Below, piece by piece: positions 32,934-38,303 of a stretch of 38,303 nt of DNA (positions are counted from its first letter, which is position 1; every line of letters starts with the position of its first letter). Source of the DNA: Chloroflexota bacterium (GTDB lineage: Bacteria; Chloroflexota; Limnocylindria; Limnocylindrales; CSP1-4); contig JAJZRG010000035.1 of assembly GCA_021802825.1 (NCBI GenBank), positions 1 to 38,303 on the forward strand. The letters run 5' to 3'. The position numbers and the translations under genes were made by a program. The notes beneath the pieces were generated by a model. That model was not told where the DNA came from and did not search any database. It worked only from the letters and a program-made list of their open reading frames with translations.

Positions 32934-34280
32934 ATGACCACCCAGGAGGCTCCGGCATATCCGATCTCCGGCCGGATGTTCGAGCGCGCGGCGCGCGTCC
33001 TGCCGGGCGGGGTCGGGAGCAGTGCGCGGGCCGTCAGGGCTGGCTGGGCACCCTACCCGCCGTTCGTCGCGTCGGCTCAGGGGTCGCACCTCACTGACGT
33101 CGATGGTCACACGTACATCGACTATCTGCTGGGCCTCGGGCCCATGCTTCTGGGGCATCGCAACGCCGAGGTCACGGCGGCAGTGATCAAGGCCGTCACG
33201 GAGCGCGGCACGGTCTTTGGCCTCCCGCACGAGCTCGAGGCCGTCGCCGCGGAGAAGGTCTGCGATGCCGTCCCGGGCGTGGAGATGGTCCGCTTCGCCA
33301 ACAGCGGCTCCGAGGCCGTGGGAACTGCCGTGCGCCTGGCGCGGGCTGCGACCAGCCGACCGCTGATCCTCCGCTTCGAGGGCCACTACCACGGCTGGAT
33401 GGACACCGTGTACTGGTCGAACCACCCAAAGCTCGAGCTGGCCGGACCAGACGACGCGCCGGTCCCCGTTGCGGCGGGTGCGGGCATGGCGCCGGGCGTG
33501 GGCGACTCGCTGGTGATCAGCCAGTGGAACGACGTCGCAGCCCTCGAGCGGGTGATGGCCGAGCAGGGCAACCGTATTGCGGGCATCATCACGGAGCCGA
33601 TGATGCTCAATACCGGCTGCATCAAGCCGGTCCCGGGGTATCTCGAGCGAATGCGGGAGCTTGCCACGCAGCATGGTGCGGTCCTCATCTTCGACGAGGT
33701 CATCACGGGGTTCCGGCTCGCCCGCGGGGGTGCCCAGCAGCGCTTCGGGATCACGCCTGACCTCACGACGATGGCGAAGGGAATCGCGGGGGGTTTCCCG
33801 GTGGCCGCGATCGGCGGCAAGCGAGCGCTGATGGAGATGTGCGGCGACGGCCGGTACTCGCACTCGGGCACGTACAACTCCAACGTGATGGCAGTGGCGG
33901 CGGTCAGCGCCACGATGGACATCCTGGCTCGCCCCGGCACCTACGAGCATCTCGACCGCCTCGGCGCTCGGCTGCTCGAGGGCTTCAGCGCCGCCGCGGC
34001 GCGCCACGGCGTGGCGCACGAGGTGCAGGGAATCGGGCCTGTTGGGCAGCTGTGGTTCACCGACGCGCCAATCCGCAGCTATCGTGATGCCGTCCGCCAC
34101 GCGCGCCATGACCGGTTCGCGTTCTGGTGGCGGCAGATGATGGATCGCGGCGTCATGTTCCACCCGTCCCAGGACGAGAATCTGTTCGTGTCGACGGCGC
34201 ACACCGACGCGGACATCGACCGGACGCTCGATGCTGCGGACGAGGCAATGGCCGCCGTGGCCGCAGTCGGTCCGGTGTAG
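32934..34280 (+). CDS. Class III aminotransferase, glutamate-1-semialdehyde aminomutase-like
   Basis: 448 residues. The fold-type I PLP features are clear: NSGSEAVGTAVRLARA (phosphate-binding), FEGHYHGWMD, FDEVITGFRLARGG (PLP Asp) and K282 in TMAKGIAGGFP as the Schiff-base Lys. Overall it resembles HemL, but it sits with a GntR regulator and a catabolic sugar/importer locus, not with haem genes, and carries a longer C-terminus (YRDAVRHARHDRFAFWWRQMMDRGVMFHPS). Such paralogues transaminate other amino compounds. I therefore do not call it hemL. GAGG lies eight bases before the ATG; 11 bases separate it from the regulator gene. Confidence 0.88.
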   Translation: MTTQEAPAYPISGRMFERAARVLPGGVGSSARAVRAGWAPYPPFVASAQGSHLTDVDGHTYIDYLLGLGPMLLGHRNAEVTAAVIKAVTERGTVFGLPHELEAVAAEKVCDAVPGVEMVRFANSGSEAVGTAVRLARAATSRPLILRFEGHYHGWMDTVYWSNHPKLELAGPDDAPVPVAAGAGMAPGVGDSLVISQWNDVAALERVMAEQGNRIAGIITEPMMLNTGCIKPVPGYLERMRELATQHGAVLIFDEVITGFRLARGGAQQRFGITPDLTTMAKGIAGGFPVAAIGGKRALMEMCGDGRYSHSGTYNSNVMAVAAVSATMDILARPGTYEHLDRLGARLLEGFSAAAARHGVAHEVQGIGPVGQLWFTDAPIRSYRDAVRHARHDRFAFWWRQMMDRGVMFHPSQDENLFVSTAHTDADIDRTLDAADEAMAAVAAVGPV

Positions 34281-34291
34281 GGCGGAGGGGC

Positions 34292-35170
34292 ATGGCTCGG
34301 ATCGTCGTCGGCGAGGATGAGACGCCGGCTGTCGCAGAGGCGCCGGCCGCAAACCGTGTCCCCCGTGGCCCGGGTCGGCCGCAGCTGCGCTACGAGCGGA
34401 CGATCGCGCTCGTCGAGGACCTCATCGCCAGTCGGAACCTCCAGCCGGGCGACCTGCTGCCGCCGGGCCACGAGATTGCCCGGCTCGCCAAGGTCAGCCT
34501 GATCTCGGTGCGCCGGGCGCTCGACGAGCTGGAGCGCTCCGGGCGGGTGGTCCGCCACCAGGGTGTAGGGACGTTCGTGGGGCAGCCGCGGATCGTCACC
34601 GAGCCGAGCCGAGTGGGCGACCTCCTCGCCACGCTCGGACGGGGGCCCGGGGGCGAGGCGCTCACGACGACGCTGCTCTCGCTGGACCGCGGCCTGCCTG
34701 ACCCGGCCGTGCGCCGTGCGCTCGACCTCGCCGAGGGAGAGCTGGTTTGGCACATCGTCCGGCTCCGGCGGATCGGCGGTCGCGCTCAGGTCCTCGAGCG
34801 CTCGGCGCTGCCGCTCCGCATCGTGCCCGAGCTGGACGAGGCGTGGCTGCGGGCGGGCCGCTCGCTGTACGGGTTCCTCGCCGAGCGCCTCGGGCTGACG
34901 GCCAGTCGCGAGGAGCAGTACCTCCACGTGGGCACGCCGACGGCGGAGGAGCGGCGCCTGCTGGAGCTCCACGGCCACCAGCCGGTCGTCCGTCTGCGCG
35001 GCGCGTCCGTGACGGCCGAGGACGTTCCGTTCGACTGCTTCGAGCAGGTCTACCCGGCATCGGACTTCGTGTTCTACATCTCGGGCGCATCGCGTGGCGA
35101 GTTGCTAGCCGCGAGCGAATCGATGGCCTGGAGCGTGTCGCCAGTGGCCGCGTCCCGCACCTCGGGCTGA
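34292..35170 (+). CDS. GntR-family regulator, HutC/UTRA subfamily
   Basis: 292 residues. After a disordered N-terminus (1-~30) comes the winged helix-turn-helix (~33-100): LQPGDLLPPGHEIARLAKVSLISVRRALDELERSGRVVRHQGVGTFV, the GntR pattern read in segments. Residues ~125-280 form a UTRA ligand-binding domain (WHIVRLRRIGGRAQVLERSALP; FDCFEQVYPASDFVFYI). UTRA domains bind small molecules, often sugar phosphates or amino acids. GGAGG precedes the ATG. Co-transcribed with the aminotransferase, it probably represses both sides of the divergent promoter and the importer operon through the ACT...AGT sites. Confidence 0.9.
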   Translation: MARIVVGEDETPAVAEAPAANRVPRGPGRPQLRYERTIALVEDLIASRNLQPGDLLPPGHEIARLAKVSLISVRRALDELERSGRVVRHQGVGTFVGQPRIVTEPSRVGDLLATLGRGPGGEALTTTLLSLDRGLPDPAVRRALDLAEGELVWHIVRLRRIGGRAQVLERSALPLRIVPELDEAWLRAGRSLYGFLAERLGLTASREEQYLHVGTPTAEERRLLELHGHQPVVRLRGASVTAEDVPFDCFEQVYPASDFVFYISGASRGELLAASESMAWSVSPVAASRTSG

Positions 35171-35337
35171 CCTTCCGACCGCTCGCCGGGGGGCGATTCG
35201 GCGCCCATCGTGAGGCCTTCGGGCCCCACGTCCCGCCTCGCCCGCCGAATGGCGTCGCCGATCACCACGACAGGACAACGGCCACGGTGCGACCTCTGCG
35301 CCGGACGGAGGATGCGCGCGATCACCAGCCCAGTGGG

Positions 35338-35381
35338 AATGATCAAACTGGCCGAAAGTGGGGCCAGCTCAGGTGATCATT
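35338..35381. repeat. Nested inverted repeat, possible IS21-family end remnant
   Basis: AATGATCA (35338-35345) mirrors TGATCATT (35374-35381), and inside it CTGGCC (35348-35353) mirrors GGCCAG (35362-35367) around GAAAGTGG. The combination of GATCA, CTGGCCGAAAGTGG and TGATCATT resembles terminal repeats I recall in IS21-type elements. No istA or istB gene is nearby, so at most an end remains. The repeat itself is seen; the family is from memory. Confidence 0.4.
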
Positions 35382-35698
35382 ACCACGCCCAGGGTGCCGC
35401 CAAAGGATTCGGCCCGAGATGAGATGACAGAGACTGCCTCCGCCCCGATAGCCTCGTCCTCCGGGGGCGCGCGGGACCATTCCGAATGCCCTTGTCGGGC
35501 CGAGCGAGCGCCCGCCGATACCGTCGCCCTTGACGCGGGGCTTCGTTACGCGTCCGTCAACGCGGCGCAGCCGAACAGAATGTCGACGTACAGCTCGGAG
35601 GCCGTGCCCGGGCAGCCAATGCTGGGCTCCGTGGCGGTCGAGGCGGACCGGCGGCGGATGGTGGACTCCCTGGCCCGGACGCTCAGCGACGAGGAGCT

Positions 35699-35890
35699 TT
35701 GTCGAGGAGGCCTTCAGCACGTTTCCACCTGTCGCTGAGCCCGGTACGGGACCGGGGGGGGTCCATCGGGGGGGTCATGGTCCGCGCGAGGACCATGACC
35801 GATTGCCGCCGCGCCGAGACCTACCAGCAGCGACTCAACCGAGACCTGCGGGCCATCACACGCTGCAACGAGGTGCTCGTGCTCGCGGAG
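35699..35890 (+). pseudogene. PAS-domain sensor remnant
   Basis: The frame reads FHLSLSPVRDRGGSIGGVMV, then RARTMTDCRRAETYQQRLNR, then DLRAITRCNEVLVLAEPGRE. The first part is the final strand pair and C-cap of a PAS domain (usual form SLSPVRDEDGRVVGVVGVARDIT in segments); the second resembles the linker that starts the GAF/kinase part of sensor kinases (LNRELRAIxxCNxxL). The N-terminal half of the PAS domain and everything after ~35890 are missing or out of frame. There is no ribosome site. Probably a decayed hybrid sensor kinase; a very small functional protein is unlikely. Confidence 0.5.
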
Positions 35891-36244
35891 CCCGGACGCG
35901 AGGACGCGCGGCGGCACCGTGGAGGCCGCGGAGGCGCCGGATCTCCTCCGGTACAGCCCCTGGAGCTCGGTCCCGCGGCGCCCGGACCGGCCTGAGCTCC
36001 GCCCACGCTGACCTTCCGGTCGGGCCGCGAGGCGAACCTGCTCGAGGCGATCGCGCTGTGCGACGGCGCGCTCGCCGCCATGTCGGAGGGGCCACGGCCT
36101 CGTCGGGGGCCGCCCTGCGCCAGACCCGCGACCTCCTCGCGCTACGGCTGACGGGCGCCCGACGCGGCCACGCAGTCCGCCACCACCCCGGCCCCAACGC
36201 GCGCCGCCCGCGTCCACTCCGATTCGCGTGAGTGGGCGACCCGT

Positions 36245-36982
36245 CTAACGGGTCCCGGCCGAGGCGAGCAGCGAGGCCACGATCTGCCGGAAGGCATCCT
36301 CGCCGGCGGGGAGGTCGGGGCCGCGGAGGCACGCCGAAATGCCAAAGCCGCCGAAGACCGCGCCCATCTGCTCCTCCCCGCCGAGCGCGGCGCACCTGGC
36401 GCTGGGCGGGGCCGTCGTGACCTTCCCCCACATGTCCCTGGTCGCGAGGGTCGCGCTTCCCGAGAAGGTCACGAGCACGCCGTCCGCGGGCAGCGCCGCC
36501 AGCGGCCGCCAGCACGCGTCGCCCTGGAGGAGCTCAGTCGAGCAGGGATCCGCGACCGGAGCGTTGGAGAGGAACGCGATGGGGCCGATGGGCATCGTCC
36601 AGCGGTGCGCCGTCGTCAGGTGCCAGCCCGCCGGGGTGGTGAACGACAGGCCCCCGAGGCCCCACGTCATCCTGCCCGGAGACGGGGCGCCCGTCGGCGG
36701 CTGGGATGGTGATGGTGTGGGCGAGGCCGCGCTCGGGGTCGGCCCGGCGGGTGTGGGGCCGCTCTCCAGCGCAGTCGGCCCGGGCAGGCGCACGGCCACC
36801 AGGACGCCTGCGAGCGCGACGGCTGCGACGATGACCACGGCTCCCGCGGCGCCCACGAGCAGGCGCCGGCCCGCCGCGTCCTGCGGGGTCTGCCGGGCCG
36901 CCGCGACGACGCGCGACACCAGCATCTCGCGGTCGGCCGGGTCCAGTTCGGCGCGGATCGGGCTGTCGCCCGTTGCGGTCAT
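36245..36982 (-). CDS. Single-pass membrane protein, candidate anti-sigma factor
   Basis: 245 residues. A cytoplasmic N-terminus of about 42 residues (AELDPADREMLVSRVVAAARQ), one membrane span (~43-66), a Pro/Ser/Thr stalk (~70-105) and an exported domain with four Cys (in DPCSTELL, DACWRP, SARCAAL, ISACLRG), which could form two disulfides. The ATG overlaps the sigma-factor stop by four bases, the usual place for an anti-sigma gene, and the topology fits. However, it lacks the HxxxCxxC zinc motif of ZAS anti-sigma factors and the cytoplasmic part is very short, so it may instead be a target or sensor. The stop lies in a small hairpin (GACCCGT/ACGGGTC). Confidence 0.7.
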   Translation of the reverse strand: MTATGDSPIRAELDPADREMLVSRVVAAARQTPQDAAGRRLLVGAAGAVVIVAAVALAGVLVAVRLPGPTALESGPTPAGPTPSAASPTPSPSQPPTGAPSPGRMTWGLGGLSFTTPAGWHLTTAHRWTMPIGPIAFLSNAPVADPCSTELLQGDACWRPLAALPADGVLVTFSGSATLATRDMWGKVTTAPPSARCAALGGEEQMGAVFGGFGISACLRGPDLPAGEDAFRQIVASLLASAGTR

Positions 36983-37497
36983 CGCTTCTCCTTGAGCAGG
37001 GCGCGGCGCAGCGCCGCTCGGGCCGCGTGGAGCCGGGACTTGACGGTCCCCTCGGGAATGCCCAGGCCGGCGCTCACCGCGCTCACTGGCTCGTCCCGGA
37101 GGTAGTGGCGCTCGGCGGCGGCACGCGCCGGCGCAGGCAGCGATGCGACCGCGCCCTGGACATCGAGGTGGGTCGCCGAGGCGGCATGCGAGGGGTCAGG
37201 CAGGTCGGCCGCGAACTCAACGGGGACGCTGCGGACGCGGCCCCGCTCCCGGACGAGGTCGCGGGCCGCGTTCGCGGCGATCGTGCGCAGCCACGGCTCG
37301 AAGCTCGACGGGTCACGGAGGGTCGGGAGGCGCCGCCAAGCGCGGATCAGGGCCTCCTGCGACGCGTCGAGCGCGTCCTCGCGCGTCCCGGCCACACGTA
37401 GGCAGACGGCGTAGCACGAGGACGACGATTCGCGCACGAGCACCTCGAAAGCAGCGACGTCGCCTCGCATTGCCCGCTCGACTACGGTCCTGTCCAC
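36979..37497 (-). CDS. ECF-type RNA polymerase sigma factor
   Basis: 172 residues from GTG 37497. Region 2 is AFEVLVRESSSSCYAVCLRVAGTREDALDASQEALIRAWRRLPTL (in segments), with the DAxQE core-binding pattern; region 4 is LPAPARAAAERHYLRDEPVSAVSAGLGIPEGTVKSRLHAARAALR (in segments). There is no C-terminal extension. GTG 37497 has GAGGGG five bases upstream, and the ECF-type promoter at 37529-37557 would start transcription at about 37522, after the in-frame ATG at 37524; so the longer version is unlikely. The sigma factor probably drives its own operon with the membrane partner. Confidence 0.9.
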   Translation of the reverse strand: MDRTVVERAMRGDVAAFEVLVRESSSSCYAVCLRVAGTREDALDASQEALIRAWRRLPTLRDPSSFEPWLRTIAANAARDLVRERGRVRSVPVEFAADLPDPSHAASATHLDVQGAVASLPAPARAAAERHYLRDEPVSAVSAGLGIPEGTVKSRLHAARAALRRALLKEKR

Positions 37498-37528
37498 GAA
37501 CCCCTCACCTGCGGGTGGTCCCATCAGG

Positions 37529-37557
37529 TAGACGCCGAGACTGTCGTCCCAGGTTCA
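37529..37557 (-). promoter_or_regulatory. ECF-type promoter of the sigma factor operon
   Basis: On the minus strand TGAACC (37552-37557) and CGTCTA (37529-37534) are separated by 17 bases. An AAC-containing -35 and CGTC at -10 are typical of ECF promoters, and self-transcription is common among ECF sigma operons. Confidence 0.65.
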
Positions 37558-37685
37558 CTCGCCGTCAACAATCGCCAACGTCCTGTCAGCAACTTCTACA
37601 TCCCCTTGACAGGGTCACGCGCGGCTCCGCCACCGCGCTAGCCAACTCTCAACCGCACCCCCTGCGGAACAGGCGGGGTGGGGGC

Positions 37686-37744
37686 TTGACAGTCCGGCGC
37701 CGGCGCGATTGAATTGCGTTATGCATAACCAACTGGTTATTAAC
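37686..37744 (+). promoter_or_regulatory. Promoter and operator of the ArsR gene
   Basis: TTGACA (37686-37691) and TTGAAT (37709-37714) are 17 bases apart, so transcription would start at about the ATG at 37721 (leaderless). Three repeats follow: GTTATG/CATAAC (37718-37729), ATAACCA-AC-TGGTTAT (37725-37740, perfect) and GTTATTAAC (37736-37744). All share GTTA. They cover the start codon and the first codons, so bound ArsR would block initiation. Confidence 0.7.
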
Positions 37745-38080
37745 AAGTCGCCCGCTGACCGGCTGAGCGTCGTCTTCGGCGCCCTGGCGGACCCCACGCG
37801 GCGCGCGATCCTGGAGCGCCTCGTCGCCGGCGAGGCCACCGTGGGCGAGATCCAAGCGCCGTTCCGGATGTCCCAGCCCGCCGTGTCCAAGCACCTCAAG
37901 GTCCTCGAGGCCGCCGGCCTCGTGTCCCGCCACCGGCAGGGGACAGCCAACCTGAGCCGGCTCGAGCCCGAGGCGCTGCGCGAGGCCGACGACTGGCTCG
38001 AGCGCTACCGCAAGGCTTGGGAGGAGCGGTTCGATCGCCTCGATGAGGTTCTGGACGAGCTCCAGGCCAAGGCCCGCTGA
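37721..38080 (+). CDS. ArsR-family transcriptional regulator
   Basis: 119 residues. Winged helix-turn-helix: ALADPTRRAILERLVAGEATVGEI, then recognition helix MSQPAVSKHLKVLEAAGLV and wing SRHRQGTANLSRLEPEAL. The metal-binding ELCVCDL motif of SmtB/ArsR sensors is absent; this subgroup usually pairs with an SRPBCC/AHSA1 gene, which follows 67 bases downstream. The C-terminal helix (ADDWLERYRKAWEERFDRLDEVLDEL) should dimerise. I chose ATG 37721; the frame could begin at TTG 37709, but this overlaps the -10. No ribosome site precedes it, as expected for a leaderless message. Confidence 0.9.
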   Translation: MHNQLVINKSPADRLSVVFGALADPTRRAILERLVAGEATVGEIQAPFRMSQPAVSKHLKVLEAAGLVSRHRQGTANLSRLEPEALREADDWLERYRKAWEERFDRLDEVLDELQAKAR

Positions 38081-38147
38081 CCCGCGCCCACAAACGCCCC
38101 GCGCCCACAACGTCCCCGCGTCCCCGTCCCGTCAGGAGGCAGACCGC

Positions 38148-38303
38148 ATGGCCACCACCCGCGTCACCGCGACCCTGGGCACGCCGTTCATTGAGGTCGA
38201 GCGCGAGTTCAACGCCCCGCGCGAGGTCGTCTTCCGGGCCTGGACCGACCCCAGGCTCGTCGCCCGATGGCTCGGACCGCGCCGGCTCCAGATGCGCATC
38301 GAC
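38148..38303 (+). CDS. SRPBCC/AHSA1-family protein (5' part only)
   Basis: The first 52 residues are present; the window ends inside the gene. IEVEREFNAPREVVFRAWTDP followed by LVARWLGPRRLQMRI is the opening strand and helix of the START-like AHSA1 fold, a hydrophobic-ligand cavity. AGGAGG (38134-38139) lies eight bases before the ATG. The ArsR-AHSA1 pairing is common in soil bacteria; the regulator probably controls this gene. Ligand unknown. Confidence 0.88.
   Translation, partial: MATTRVTATLGTPFIEVEREFNAPREVVFRAWTDPRLVARWLGPRRLQMRID

Larger units (their letters stand above)
35171..36244. other. 1.07 kb without an intact gene
   Basis: No frame here has a full-length family match, sensible codon use and a ribosome site together. 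It holds an IS21-like terminal motif (35338-35381), a run of plausible but short coding sequence around 35579-35700 (MSTYSSEAVPGQPMLGS onward), a PAS remnant (35699-35890) and a Leu/Ala-rich helical fragment (about 36010-36100, LLEAIALCDGALAAMSEG) in another frame. Homopolymer G runs at 35753-35761 and 35768-35774 sit inside the PAS remnant. Together this reads as a decayed insertion or a scar. Confidence 0.6.

Noticed and set aside
35856..36515. Minus-strand frames in the gene-poor region
   Set aside because: Arg/Gly/Ala-rich products with no recognisable domain and no ribosome site.

Overview
The window is very GC-rich, densely packed bacterial chromosome of about 38 kb. Many neighbouring genes overlap by four bases (ATGA or GTGA) and GTG starts are common. 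The gene set (T-box leader on valS; DUF3662/FHA - FHA - SEDS - class B PBP cluster; MoxR - DUF58 - transglutaminase cluster; ribbon-helix-helix/PIN pair) fits a high-GC terrabacterial lineage. I favour a soil or freshwater Chloroflexota of the Limnocylindria/Ellin6529 kind, with an actinobacterium as the alternative. This is inference: no rRNA or other decisive marker is present, and I saw no tRNA or CRISPR array.

Region 1 (1-5407) has valS behind a well-formed T-box leader, then a zinc-ribbon protein, a FmdB-type zinc ribbon with a Ser-rich tail, a small helix-turn-helix protein and a YihY/BrkB membrane protein. Region 2 (5404-12496) is cell envelope and division. A multi-zinc-ribbon protein with a long Ala/Glu/Pro linker is divergent from a cluster of two FHA proteins, an FtsW/RodA-family polymerase and a class B penicillin-binding protein, followed by a small membrane protein. 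Region 3 (12741-17284) is MoxR ATPase, DUF58 and a TgpA-like transglutaminase. Region 4 (17340-20955, minus strand) is a tight three-gene operon of class V aminotransferase, SerA and histidine phosphatase. It could encode the whole phosphorylated serine pathway with non-canonical first-partner and last-step enzymes.

Region 5 (21017-23078) has a ribbon-helix-helix/PIN toxin-antitoxin pair with two palindromes over its promoter and start, a bidirectional terminator, an RDD membrane protein and an unknown small protein. Region 6 (23121-35170) looks like one catabolic locus. On the minus strand are an FGGY kinase, a SIS isomerase/deaminase-like protein, a peptide-type ABC importer (lipoprotein, two permeases, fused double ATPase) and an M20 hydrolase. 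Divergent on the plus strand are a glutamate-1-semialdehyde-aminomutase-like aminotransferase and a GntR/UTRA regulator. A shared sequence motif sits upstream of the importer and in the kinase/aminotransferase divergent promoter, which ties the units into one probable GntR regulon. The substrate is unknown. This is the best candidate here for an undescribed pathway.

Region 7 (35171-36244) is decayed DNA: an IS21-like terminal motif and a PAS-domain remnant, with no intact gene. Region 8 (36245-38303) has an ECF sigma factor with its own recognisable ECF-type promoter, a single-pass membrane partner (candidate anti-sigma), and an ArsR regulator with a start-overlapping operator followed by a truncated SRPBCC/AHSA1 gene at the window edge.
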